Positions 33,728-42,452 of a stretch of DNA of 64,000 bases are shown one piece after another (within the stretch, counting starts at the first letter, position 1; each line of letters opens with the position of its first letter). The notes beneath the pieces were generated by a model. It made no database searches. It had not been told where the DNA came from and saw only the letters and a program-made list of their open reading frames with translations. Position numbers and translations under genes: made by a program. Location: positions 62,001 through 126,000 of the forward strand of contig NZ_JQGJ02000013.1 in assembly GCF_000802155.2 (NCBI RefSeq), read 5' to 3'. This DNA comes from Pseudomonas frederiksbergensis. Its GTDB lineage: Bacteria; Pseudomonadota; Gammaproteobacteria; Pseudomonadales; Pseudomonadaceae.

Positions 33728-33753
33728 CCCGCGCCGCCTGCAGGCGGCGCGGG
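33728..33753. repeat. Perfect 26-bp palindrome between transporter and dehydrogenase genes
   Basis: CCCGCGCCGCCTG joined directly to its complement, with no loop. It has no T-run, so it is not a classic terminator. It lies 8 bp after the transporter stop and 23 bp before the next ATG and could modulate expression or RNA stability within the operon. Confidence 0.7.
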
Positions 33754-33776
33754 TAATTCAGGATAAGGGAATCGAA

Positions 33777-34766
33777 ATGAAGAAAGTCGCCGTGGTGGGT
33801 TGCACCGGTGCAGTGGGCATGACCATGCTGCAATTGCTTGAAGACACCGACTACGAAGTGGTCTGCATGGCCTCTGAGCGTTCGGCCGGCAAGCGCTTGA
33901 AGGCTGGTAACACCGAGCACCTGATCGAGCCGTTTTCGGTCGAAGGCTGCGCTTCGTGCGATATCGTCTTCCTGTGCGTTTCCGGATCGTTTGCCTTGGA
34001 ATATGGCGAGCGCCTGGCTGAAACCTCATACGTTATCGATAACTCATCGGCTTTCCGTTATCACCCGGACATTCCGCTTCTGGTACCGCCGATCAATGGT
34101 CAGCGCTACAAGGGCGAAAAACTGATCGCCAACCCCAACTGCTCCTCGGCCATTGCGCTGATGGTGCTTGGGCCGCTGCACGACACCTTCGGGCTCGAAA
34201 GCGCGATCATTTCCACCTATCAGGCCGCCAGTGGCGCGGGGCAGCCCGCCATGCTGGAGCTGCGGGAAAAGGCCAAGGCGTTCGGCGATTATGGTGATGA
34301 AGACGGCAGCGAGAACTTTGCCCATAACCTGGCGTTCAACGTCATTCCCCAAGTCGATTCGTTCGAAGACAACGGTTACACCCGCGAAGAGATGAAAGTG
34401 GTCTGGGAGTTGCGCAAGGTCCTGGGCGAACCGGAGCTGGCCATCAGCACCACGGCGGTGCGGGTGCCGACCCTGCGTTCTCACGCCGAGAGCCTGAGTC
34501 TGCGATTCAGGAAACCGGTCCAGTCGCTGGCCCAGGTGCGCGAACTGCTTGCCGCGGCGCCGGGCGTCGAAGTGGTGGACGAACCCAAGCAGGGCGTTTA
34601 TCCGATGCCCATGACGTCGACGTACAAACATGCGGTCGAGGTTGGCCGGATTCGCTACAACCTGATCTACGGCGAGAACGGACTGGACCTGTTTATCAGC
34701 GGCGACCAATTGCTGCGTGGGGCGGCGTTGAACGCCTTCGAAATCATGCAGTTGGTCAGCGATTGA
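33777..34766 (+). CDS. asd: Aspartate-semialdehyde dehydrogenase paralogue
   Basis: 329 residues with GGGA upstream of the ATG. It has an N-terminal Rossmann motif (VVGCTGAVGMTMLQLL), nucleophile Cys122 (NPNCSSA) and Arg229/His236 (VRVPTLRSHAESL). It is complete and should reduce aspartyl phosphate to the semialdehyde or catalyse a similar acyl-phosphate reaction. It is the last gene of the halogenase cluster. No lysine or threonine pathway genes are nearby, so it is probably a pathway-specific copy that supplies or processes an amino-acid intermediate rather than the housekeeping enzyme. Confidence 0.87.
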   Translation: MKKVAVVGCTGAVGMTMLQLLEDTDYEVVCMASERSAGKRLKAGNTEHLIEPFSVEGCASCDIVFLCVSGSFALEYGERLAETSYVIDNSSAFRYHPDIPLLVPPINGQRYKGEKLIANPNCSSAIALMVLGPLHDTFGLESAIISTYQAASGAGQPAMLELREKAKAFGDYGDEDGSENFAHNLAFNVIPQVDSFEDNGYTREEMKVVWELRKVLGEPELAISTTAVRVPTLRSHAESLSLRFRKPVQSLAQVRELLAAAPGVEVVDEPKQGVYPMPMTSTYKHAVEVGRIRYNLIYGENGLDLFISGDQLLRGAALNAFEIMQLVSD

Positions 34767-34788
34767 TCGAACCAGGCATCGAGTGAAC

Positions 34789-34824
34789 CAAACGCGCAAC
34801 CGCCCCAGCGGCTGCGCGTTTTTG
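34789..34824. terminator. Bidirectional terminator between asd and the sulfatase gene
   Basis: A long stem (AACGCGCA and CCGC arms against GCGG and TGCGCGTT) has A-rich sequence on the left and five T on the right. It lies between two convergent genes and can serve both strands. Confidence 0.8.
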
Positions 34825-34827
34825 CTT

Positions 34828-37041
34828 TCAGCTGGACTGCGCCTCGCTGTCGTCCTGCATGTCATCCAGGTATTCCGGCTGGTCCGATTGGTCGGGCAAT
34901 TCGGTGACGACGCTGAAGTCGCTGATTTCGATTGCGCCAGCCCCATGGCCCAGCAAGTGGAAAGAGAACGCCTTGCGCGGTTGCGGATTATCGAAATGGA
35001 TGTCCATCACCAGCGGTTGGTCGCTAGTCACCGCCACATCGGTGGGCAAGTCCATTGGCACGTCTTGTTCGAATTCCTTGGCCTTGAGGGAAATGTACGC
35101 AGCGTGGCCTTTATCCACGGCGCGAATGGTCAGGCTTACGCGTGTGCGGGTGCCCTTGGGCATCTCCAGATATTGGGCGCCGATCAGGTTGTCGGTCCAA
35201 TCGTTGGAGACGTGGGCGGGCAACGGGATTTTTTCATTGCTGCCGAATTGGTAATGCTGGTTAAGGGGCGTTGCCAGCAACGTTTGGTCCAAGGCAGTGG
35301 CCCGTGCGGCAATCAGCCGGGCCCGTTGACCACCGTATTGCCCGGCGTAAGTGGCACGGTCGGCGATGAAGCCCTCGCTCTTGTAGTCACGGCAACGTTG
35401 CAGGAAATCGCATTCGGTGAAGGTGCCCTTGCCATCGTGATAACGCAGCTTGCCGTTGGTGAACGACATGATTTCCCGACCTGTCTCGTAATGCCTGAAC
35501 ATCGAGCGGCCGGACAGTGAAATCGGTATCTCGAAACCAAAGTAATCGAGCACCGAAGCGGTCAGGTCGACATGGCCATGCACCCCTTGCTTGATCGTCG
35601 GCAACGGCTCCGGCGCCAGCGTCAGGTTGAACCCCCAGGACGACGCCAGGCGCACGTCATCGATGCCATGGGATTCATCCGAGGTGATGACCACCAAGGT
35701 GTTTTCCAGGATGCCCTGGCGTTCGAGGCCCGCGAGGAAGTTGTCCAGCGCGTCGTCCAGGTAGCCCACGGCGGCCTGCTTGGCGGTGTCGTAGCGCTCC
35801 AGGTAATCGTCCGGGGCCGAGTAGGGTTGGTGCGTGCCGACGGTCAGCAGGGTGAGCATCCATGGCTTGTCCGTCTGTTGCAGTTGCCCGACATAGTCCA
35901 GCGCGCCTTCGAAAAAAGTCTTGTCATCCTTGCCCCAGGGAAACTCCAGATAAGCCGGTCGAGTGAACCACTCCATGCCCAACGTCGTGTCGAAGCCGAT
36001 GTGCGGCATGATCCGGTCCTTGGCCATGAACCGCAGCCCGGCGCCTTGCAGGAAATGAGTCGAGAACCCGTTCTTGCGCAACTGGGCGGGCAGGCAGGCC
36101 TGGTTGCGCTGGGTCTGGTTCAGCATCTCGACGCCCTTGGGCGTGCCATCGTCGAGTTTGTCGTAGTCACCGCACAGCATTGCGTACAGGCCACGGATGG
36201 TCTGGTGGCTGTGCAACACGTAGTTGGGCGTATTCATTCCACGTTCGGCCCAGCTACTGAGGCGCGGCATCAGCTTTTCCTGGTAACGGCTTTGCAAAGC
36301 CTGGCGGTTGGTCTCCAGGTAGGCGCCGGGAATGCCTTCCAGGGTGATGATCAGGACATTGCGCGCACGGCCCGGCGCGGCGAGCAGCTTTTGCCCTTCC
36401 AGATCCAGGCGCGTCAACCCTTCCATGGGCGGAGCCGGTTCCGGCGTGTCGCCTGCCAGCCATTGTTCGAGGTGCTCTTGCCCGGCGGCGACGCTGGCGG
36501 TCATGAGCTGGTGGGGCAGGTTGAACAGGTCCCACTGGTCTGCCTCGCTGGGGCGCCAGCTTTGTATGCTGCCATGCACCAGCAAAAGCGCTACGGGCAT
36601 GGCCCAGGCATGACGTGGCAGGGGCGGCGGCTGGCGGCTTCGATTAGCCCATTGGATGGCTAGGCAGAACGCCAGTGCTGCCAGTGTGGCGGCGGCGCCC
36701 CAAGGATGAGCGAAGCCGCCGCTGCTGGAGTTCTCGACGAACTGCGGGTCGATCAGGTACTGGATGTCCGCAGGGGTTGGCATCCGTCCTACTGCGCTGA
36801 CCAGTTCGATGCTGGCGAGCGTCAGTGCACACCACGCCAGCAATACAGGTAACGCGAGCCACCAGGGACGACGATAGAGCACCATCATCAACAAGGTGCC
36901 GATGGCAATATCCGACAGATACCCCAGCGGGTCGGACCAGCCCAGTGCGAGGCGCAGCCCCATGGGGATCAGCAGCACGCAGCCGGCCAGGGCGGCGAGG
37001 GTCGCGCGTGGATGGGTCAAGGTTCGGTGGACAATATTCAC
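34828..37041 (-). CDS. LtaS-type membrane phosphoglycerol transferase/sulfatase
   Basis: 737 residues from a GTG start that follows AAAGG; an ATG at 37116 has no ribosome binding site. Several N-terminal helices are followed by an alkaline-phosphatase-fold domain with metal ligand Glu235 (IITLEGIPGAYLE), nucleophile Thr281 (SHQTIRGL) and a TSDESHG metal site. An extra beta-rich segment of about 150 residues follows, ending in an acidic tail. Gram-negative relatives (OpgB, EptA-like, LtaS-like) move phosphoglycerol or phosphoethanolamine groups onto periplasmic glycans or lipids. The acceptor here is unknown. Confidence 0.82.
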   Translation of the reverse strand: MNIVHRTLTHPRATLAALAGCVLLIPMGLRLALGWSDPLGYLSDIAIGTLLMMVLYRRPWWLALPVLLAWCALTLASIELVSAVGRMPTPADIQYLIDPQFVENSSSGGFAHPWGAAATLAALAFCLAIQWANRSRQPPPLPRHAWAMPVALLLVHGSIQSWRPSEADQWDLFNLPHQLMTASVAAGQEHLEQWLAGDTPEPAPPMEGLTRLDLEGQKLLAAPGRARNVLIITLEGIPGAYLETNRQALQSRYQEKLMPRLSSWAERGMNTPNYVLHSHQTIRGLYAMLCGDYDKLDDGTPKGVEMLNQTQRNQACLPAQLRKNGFSTHFLQGAGLRFMAKDRIMPHIGFDTTLGMEWFTRPAYLEFPWGKDDKTFFEGALDYVGQLQQTDKPWMLTLLTVGTHQPYSAPDDYLERYDTAKQAAVGYLDDALDNFLAGLERQGILENTLVVITSDESHGIDDVRLASSWGFNLTLAPEPLPTIKQGVHGHVDLTASVLDYFGFEIPISLSGRSMFRHYETGREIMSFTNGKLRYHDGKGTFTECDFLQRCRDYKSEGFIADRATYAGQYGGQRARLIAARATALDQTLLATPLNQHYQFGSNEKIPLPAHVSNDWTDNLIGAQYLEMPKGTRTRVSLTIRAVDKGHAAYISLKAKEFEQDVPMDLPTDVAVTSDQPLVMDIHFDNPQPRKAFSFHLLGHGAGAIEISDFSVVTELPDQSDQPEYLDDMQDDSEAQSS

Positions 37042-37280
37042 GGAAAACGGCCTTTCGGTTTTAACCAAACCATCGAAAAACACTGGCCTCTTGCCAGCGA
37101 GCCTGTGCTTGGTCATTAAACGGTCACAAAACTGTGCGGGATGGTACCAAGCCCAGCCGCCATTATTGGCCACGATCTGGCGGCCGGCTGCGGTTCGCCG
37201 CTCAACGCCTCTACAATGGCGCCACGGCGCGGCTTTCGGCGTGCACAAAACTTGTATCAGGATTTCTCATCGGAGGATGG

Positions 37281-38183
37281 ATGGACAGGTTCCAGGAAAT
37301 GCAGGTGTTTGTTGCCGTGGCCCAGGAGTCGGGATTTTCATCGGCTGCGCGACGCCTGGGGCTGTCGGCGGCCAGCGTGACGCGCGCAGTGGCGGCGCTG
37401 GAGCAACGCATCGGTACGCCGTTGTTGGTGCGTACCACGCGCAACGTCTACCTGAGTGAAGCAGGCCAGCGCTTTCTCGAGGACAGTCGCCGGATCCTCG
37501 GTGATCTTCAGGAAGCCGAGGATTCGGCCGCGGGCAGTCACGCCCAACCGCGTGGGCAACTGACCATCACCGCGCCCGTGCTGTTCGGACAACTGTTTGT
37601 CACGCCGGTGTTGGTGGACTTCCTGGAGCGCTATGGCGAGGTCTGCGTCAACGCCTTGCTGCTGGATCGCACCGTCAGCATGGTGGAGGAGGGAATCGAC
37701 GTTGCCGTGCGCATCGGCGAGTTGCCCGACAGCAGCCTGCACGCCGTACGTGTCGGCGAGGTGCGGCGAGTGGTGTGTGGCTCGCCGGATTTCTTTGCCC
37801 GCCACGGTCGGCCGCAGCACCCGCAGGACCTTGAGCGAATGCCTGTGGTGTCGTCATCAGCAATCGGCCAGGTCAAGCATTGGACCTTCGTCGAGGCAGG
37901 CCAGCCATTGTCCGTCCGCCCCTCACCGCGGCTGGTGGTGACAGCCAACCAGGCCGCCATCACCGCGGCGTGCCAAGGCTTGGGGATGACGCGAGTGCTG
38001 TCCTACCAAGTGGCCGGCAACCTTGCAGCCGGTGAGTTGGAAGTCGTCCTGGCGGATTTCGAACTGCCGCGGCTGCCGATCCATGTCGTTTATCAAGGCG
38101 GGCGCAATGCGCCGGCGCGGGTTCGCAGTTTTGTCGACTTCTTGGTCAGTGCGTTGCGAGAACACCCAGCCTGGAAAGGCTGA
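37281..38183 (+). CDS. LysR-family transcriptional regulator
   Basis: 300 residues from the ATG directly after CGGAGG. It has an N-terminal winged HTH (FVAVAQESGFSSAARRLGLS, AVAALEQRIGTPLLVR) and a periplasmic-binding-like effector domain (about 90-295). It is close to the CrgA/AaeR-like subgroup that often controls a neighbouring redox or detoxification gene. The glutathione transferase 126 bp downstream in the same direction is the likely co-regulated partner. Confidence 0.88.
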   Translation: MDRFQEMQVFVAVAQESGFSSAARRLGLSAASVTRAVAALEQRIGTPLLVRTTRNVYLSEAGQRFLEDSRRILGDLQEAEDSAAGSHAQPRGQLTITAPVLFGQLFVTPVLVDFLERYGEVCVNALLLDRTVSMVEEGIDVAVRIGELPDSSLHAVRVGEVRRVVCGSPDFFARHGRPQHPQDLERMPVVSSSAIGQVKHWTFVEAGQPLSVRPSPRLVVTANQAAITAACQGLGMTRVLSYQVAGNLAAGELEVVLADFELPRLPIHVVYQGGRNAPARVRSFVDFLVSALREHPAWKG

Positions 38184-38309
38184 TGCATTGTTTCGCCAGC
38201 GGAAATAATGGATTGCGCCTACAGGTGATTCTATAGATCCGGGCTTGAGCAGAAGATGACGCCATCGACGCCGTCCTACCGATGGCGTCCTCTCTCAGCG
38301 GAGTCGACC

Positions 38310-38936
38310 ATGAACCCGATCAAGCTATATCACTTCCCACTCTCGGGCCACGCCCACCGTGTCCAGCTGATGCTCTCGTTGCTCGATTTGCCTGTAGAGA
38401 TAAGCTTTGTCGATCTGGCCAAGGGGGCGCACAAACAAGCGGATTTCCTGGCAATCAACCCGTTCGGCCAAGTGCCGGTCATCGACGACAATGGTGTGGT
38501 GCTGGCTGACTCCAACGCGATCCTGGTGTACCTGGCAGCCAAATACGGCCAGGGACGTTGGCTGCCAACGGATCCGGTCGGCGCCGCTCACGTCCAGCGC
38601 TGGCTGTCGGTAGCCGCCGGACCATTGCATGCCGGCCCGGCTACGGCGCGGCTGATCACGGTGTTCGGTGCCTCTGCCAACGCCGAAGAGGTGATCGCCC
38701 GTTCCCACAGTCTGCTCAAGGTCATTGACCAAGCGCTGGGCAACAGCGCTTATCTGGTGGGTGACACCCCGACCATTGCCGACATCGCGGGCTATAGCTA
38801 CATCGCCCATGCGCCGGAAGGCAATGTTTCGCTGCAGGACTATGCCCATGTGCGCGCATGGCTGGCGCGGATCGAAGCCCTGCCTGGTTTCGTCGGGATG
38901 CCGCGTACGGCTGCGGGTTTGCAGACAGAAGTCTGA
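38310..38936 (+). CDS. Glutathione S-transferase
   Basis: 208 residues from the ATG with CGGAG upstream. It has an N-terminal thioredoxin-fold domain ([45 protein letters not shown]) and a C-terminal helical domain. The Ser in PLSGHAHRV is the probable glutathione-activating residue. It resembles the small cytosolic GSTs that pair with a LysR regulator in pseudomonads. The substrate is unknown. Confidence 0.88.
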   Translation: MNPIKLYHFPLSGHAHRVQLMLSLLDLPVEISFVDLAKGAHKQADFLAINPFGQVPVIDDNGVVLADSNAILVYLAAKYGQGRWLPTDPVGAAHVQRWLSVAAGPLHAGPATARLITVFGASANAEEVIARSHSLLKVIDQALGNSAYLVGDTPTIADIAGYSYIAHAPEGNVSLQDYAHVRAWLARIEALPGFVGMPRTAAGLQTEV

Positions 38937-38952
38937 GCTTCAGGCCGGTCAT

Positions 38953-38980
38953 GGCGGGGGACAACACCCCCGCCAGCGGT
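38953..38980 (+). terminator. Hairpin after the glutathione transferase gene
   Basis: A perfect 8-bp stem GGCGGGGG/CCCCCGCC with a 6-nt loop. Only a weak T-rich stretch follows (GGTTTGTGT), so termination is likely but not certain. Confidence 0.55.
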
Positions 38981-39036
38981 TTGTGTAAAAACCTGGAAGC
39001 GTTAATCTGCCAGCCTTTCTTGGTTGGCTGCGTTTC

Positions 39037-40230
39037 ATGAACTTTATCCACAGGCTATCGCTGGCCGTTGCCGCGTTGTTTCTGAGCGGCTGCGACCAGC
39101 CCGCGCCTACCGTTCTCGACCAACAGCTCTATGTCTGGCAACGCCAGTGGACGCCGGCCCACGAAGGGGCTTTGCGTGAGAGCCGCCGCGATTTTTCCAG
39201 CCTGCGGGTGTTGGCGCTGCAGGCGTTTCCCGGAGCAGGTTGGAGCCGGGCGCGTATCGATCCGGCGTTGCTCAAGGCTGATGGCCGACCGCTGGTGGCG
39301 GTGGTTCGCCTGGACGGCCAGCTCAAATCCCTGGACCAGGACGAGGTGATCGCACAGATCCAGCAGATGCTGGGCGACTGGCAGGCCCTGGGCCTGGCGC
39401 CGTTGGGCGTCGAGATCGATCACGATGCGGGTAATGCCCGGCTACCGGCCTACCGGACCTTTCTCGCCCGGTTGCGACAAGTCTTGCCAACCACGCTCCA
39501 GCTCAGCATCACGGCGCTGCCGGCCTGGCTCGACAGCCCCGAGTTGCCTGGCTTGTTGGCGACGGTAGACAGCAGCGTCCTGCAGGTCCATGCCGTCAGT
39601 GATCCCCGACAAGGGCTGTTCGATCCGGAGCAGGCCAGACGTTGGGCCGAACGCTGGGGCGACGTCACCACGCGGCCGTTCTACTTGGCTTTGCCGGCCT
39701 ACGGCGTGGCGCTGCTGACCCCGGAAAACGGTGCGCCTGTGGTGGAAAGCGAAGTGCCCATCGACCGGGGCGGCGAACGTCGGGAGCTGCTGGCCGATCC
39801 GCAACAGGTCGCCGGCCTGACCGCGAAGCTGCGCGCCGACCCGCCTGTGCACCTTGCCGGGATCATCTGGTTTCGCCTGCCGCTGGCGGGCGATCGACGG
39901 GCATGGAGCCTGACCACCCTCGGCGCGGTGGCCCGTGGCGACAGGCTCGACAGCCGGATGCGATTGCACGTTGAGGAGCGGGGCGGCCTTTACGATATCC
40001 GCCTGGTGAACCAGGGCAATCTCGACAGCCCTTGGCCCCAGCGGCTCACGCTGGCGGTAGGCGCGTGTGACGGGGTCGATGCCCTGGCGGGTTATACGTT
40101 GCAACAAACCCCCGGAGTGCTTACCTTCACGCGCATTAAGGAAGGCCGCCTGGCTGCCGGTGCCCAACGGGCGATCGGTTGGGCGCGCTGTACAAAAATC
40201 GACCAAGGAGGATTCAATGTCTACCCGTAA
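39037..40230 (+). CDS. DUF3142 lipoprotein
   Basis: 397 residues with a lipoprotein signal (AALFLSGC lipobox, lipidated Cys about residue 19), so it is anchored in the cell envelope. The body matches DUF3142: LYVWQRQWTPAH near the start, then a TIM-barrel-like set including GLAPLGVEIDHDAG and FYLALPAYGVAL. That fold recalls glycoside-hydrolase-like enzymes, but no activity is known to me. It overlaps the following gene by 14 bp, so the two proteins are probably made together and act together. Confidence 0.75.
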   Translation: MNFIHRLSLAVAALFLSGCDQPAPTVLDQQLYVWQRQWTPAHEGALRESRRDFSSLRVLALQAFPGAGWSRARIDPALLKADGRPLVAVVRLDGQLKSLDQDEVIAQIQQMLGDWQALGLAPLGVEIDHDAGNARLPAYRTFLARLRQVLPTTLQLSITALPAWLDSPELPGLLATVDSSVLQVHAVSDPRQGLFDPEQARRWAERWGDVTTRPFYLALPAYGVALLTPENGAPVVESEVPIDRGGERRELLADPQQVAGLTAKLRADPPVHLAGIIWFRLPLAGDRRAWSLTTLGAVARGDRLDSRMRLHVEERGGLYDIRLVNQGNLDSPWPQRLTLAVGACDGVDALAGYTLQQTPGVLTFTRIKEGRLAAGAQRAIGWARCTKIDQGGFNVYP

Positions 40231-42367
40231 GTGGCCTCGTCGCCTGCTATGCCTGAGCCTCGGTCTACCCCTGGGCCAGGCGCTGGCCTGCGGGCCGGAG
40301 TTCCCGATGCGCCTGCTGGATAACCGGGCCCAATCCTTGGCGGAGTTGCCCGAAGGTAGCTTTCGTTTCGAGGTCAGCCGTCTCGGCCAAGCCATTGCGG
40401 GGTTGAAGCCGACCACGGATGCGACGCGCAATCCGGATTACAGTTATGACGATGTCGCTTCCTACGTAGAGCAACGCAACAAAGCCGAACAGCTTGGCCT
40501 GACGCCACCGCAACAAGCCGTGATCGAGCGGCTGCGGGCGCTGGGTGATGTCGAGCAGGTCGCCAGCGACGCGGCGAACCTGCCCGCCGAGCTGCGCTTG
40601 TACGCGGTGGGCGCGGCGGCTTTCAACGCGGGCGATCACCAGCGCGCCGTCGAATCATTCCAGCAATTGCTGGCATTGCCAGCCGAGGAACGCCGCCTGC
40701 GTAGCACTTGGGCGGCCTATTCACTGGGCCGTGCGTTGTTCGCCATGGCCACCGAAGCCGGCCGTGGGGAACCGGCGGTCTTGCAGGATCAGGCGCGCCA
40801 AGCCTTCCGCCAGGCCCGAGAGCTGAGTATCGCCGGCTTCAGCGACCCACTGGAATTGGGCGTTGCCAGTCTCGGCGAAGAAGCCAGGGTGGCCTACACC
40901 GCCGACGACTGGAACAGTGCCATCGAACTGTACGCGACCCAGAACCTGCAAGGATCCCCAGTCGGCTACAGTTCGTTGCTGCAATTGGCGAGCAACCTCA
41001 GATTGGAGTCGGATGGACGCCTTAAAGAGCTGCTCAAGGCCAAGGCCGTCCAACGCCTGGCGACGGCGTACCTGCTCAGCCGCGTCGGCTGGTGGGACGG
41101 TGAGGAGCCTTCGGGCGAGAAAGAACTCGTCAAGTTGCTGCAGGCCAACGCCCAAGGCAACCTGGAGGATGCGGACCGCTTGGCAGCGGTCAGTTATCAA
41201 CACGGTGATTACAGCGGCGCCAAGGCCTTCGTCGATAAAGCCGCGGACACTGGGTTGGCCTGGTGGGTACGCGCCAAACTGGCCCTGCGCGACGGCGACA
41301 AGACTGCTGCGGCGGCGGCTTATGCCAAGGCCGCCCAGGCATTTCCAAAAGAGGAATCCTGGGGTGATCGACGCACGCCGGACTGGGACTACGAAACGGT
41401 TCAACCCAAGTGCCGGGTCGAAGGCGAAAGTGCAATCCTTGCATTGCAGCGCGGCGACTACCTGCAAGCGTTCGATCAGCTTTATCGTGGCGGCAACAAT
41501 TATTGGTACGACGCCGCGACAGTCGCCGAGCGCGTGCTGACGGTCGATGAGCTCAAGCAATACGTCGACGCCCAGGTTCCGGCGCCGCCGCCGTTGAGCC
41601 AGGAAGATCGGAACAATTACGTACCGTTGTCGGTGGCCGCGAATCTACGCAACCTGCTGGGTCGTCGCTTGTTGCGCGAAGGGCGCTACGAGGAAGCGCC
41701 GGCATATTTCGATAATCCCGAACTCCAGGCCAAGGCCCGTAGTTACGGCGAACTGCGCCAGGATGCCGAATCGAAATGGTGGCCGACGAGGCGGGCCGAG
41801 GCATATTTCAATGCGTCGGTTGTTGCCCGCAGATCCGGGATGCAATTGCTGGGTTACGAGATGGCGCCCGACTACGCGAGCCTGGAAGGTAACTACAGCT
41901 TTGAACCGGTGGAGCTGAAGGTCGGTCCGCTGGTGTCCGACGCTGAAGTTCAACGGCAACAGGCCAGCGCCGCTCAACCGGACATGCGTTATCACTACCG
42001 TTTTGTCGCCACGGCGCTGGCAAGCCAGGCAGCCGATCACCTGCCGCACACCAGCCAGGCGTTCGCCGCAGTGCTGTGCAAAGCGGTGGGGTACAACTCG
42101 AGCCTTGCAGAGCAAAGCGCGTTGTATCAGCGTTATGTGAAAGAGGGGCCTTACGTGGAATGGGCATGGGACTTTGGCCATCAGTGCCCGGAACCGGCCT
42201 TCGACCAGGCCAGCAAGCGCTACGTGACCCAAGCCGTGGCGCCCGTACGCTCGGCGTTGCGGCCGTTCAAGATCTGGTTGCAAATCGGTGGGGCGGTATT
42301 GGTGGTTGCTGTTGCGCTGGCATTGATCAGCCGTCGCAAGCGCAAGGCTCGGGTGGCGTCGAGCTGA
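40217..42367 (+). CDS. Large exported repeat-like protein with C-terminal membrane anchor
   Basis: 716 residues from the ATG with AAGGAGG upstream. A signal peptide (ending ALA) is followed by CGPEFP. Helical, Ala-rich repeats resembling TPR/Sel1-type units run through the middle (AAAFNAGDHQRAVESFQQLL, FRQARELSIAG, LAAVSYQHGDYSGAKAFVDK). One helix (IGGAVLVVAVALALI) and a basic tail (RRKRKAR) anchor the C-terminus. Most of the protein is therefore periplasmic. I do not recognise a named family. It is translationally coupled to the DUF3142 lipoprotein and is probably a scaffold for it. Confidence 0.65.
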   Translation: MSTRKWPRRLLCLSLGLPLGQALACGPEFPMRLLDNRAQSLAELPEGSFRFEVSRLGQAIAGLKPTTDATRNPDYSYDDVASYVEQRNKAEQLGLTPPQQAVIERLRALGDVEQVASDAANLPAELRLYAVGAAAFNAGDHQRAVESFQQLLALPAEERRLRSTWAAYSLGRALFAMATEAGRGEPAVLQDQARQAFRQARELSIAGFSDPLELGVASLGEEARVAYTADDWNSAIELYATQNLQGSPVGYSSLLQLASNLRLESDGRLKELLKAKAVQRLATAYLLSRVGWWDGEEPSGEKELVKLLQANAQGNLEDADRLAAVSYQHGDYSGAKAFVDKAADTGLAWWVRAKLALRDGDKTAAAAAYAKAAQAFPKEESWGDRRTPDWDYETVQPKCRVEGESAILALQRGDYLQAFDQLYRGGNNYWYDAATVAERVLTVDELKQYVDAQVPAPPPLSQEDRNNYVPLSVAANLRNLLGRRLLREGRYEEAPAYFDNPELQAKARSYGELRQDAESKWWPTRRAEAYFNASVVARRSGMQLLGYEMAPDYASLEGNYSFEPVELKVGPLVSDAEVQRQQASAAQPDMRYHYRFVATALASQAADHLPHTSQAFAAVLCKAVGYNSSLAEQSALYQRYVKEGPYVEWAWDFGHQCPEPAFDQASKRYVTQAVAPVRSALRPFKIWLQIGGAVLVVAVALALISRRKRKARVASS

Positions 42368-42372
42368 TTAAG

Positions 42373-42441
42373 AAGCGAACTTGCTAGCGATGAGGCCGGG
42401 TCAGTCTGACGCCATCGCGAGCCAGCTCGCTCGCCACCAGG
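42373..42441. repeat. Inverted pair of Pseudomonas REP-like units
   Basis: One unit at 42373-42395 (AAGCGAACTTGCTAGCGATG) and an inverted related unit at 42412-42441 (CATCGCGAGCCAGCTCGCTC). The arrangement matches REPIN-type elements scattered between Pseudomonas genes. It lies between two convergent genes and can form a large hairpin. Confidence 0.65.
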
Positions 42442-42452
42442 GGAGTGCGGCG

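Noticed and set aside
39442-40431. 329-codon minus-strand frame over the DUF3142 gene
   Set aside because: Antisense to a coupled gene pair; no domain features.
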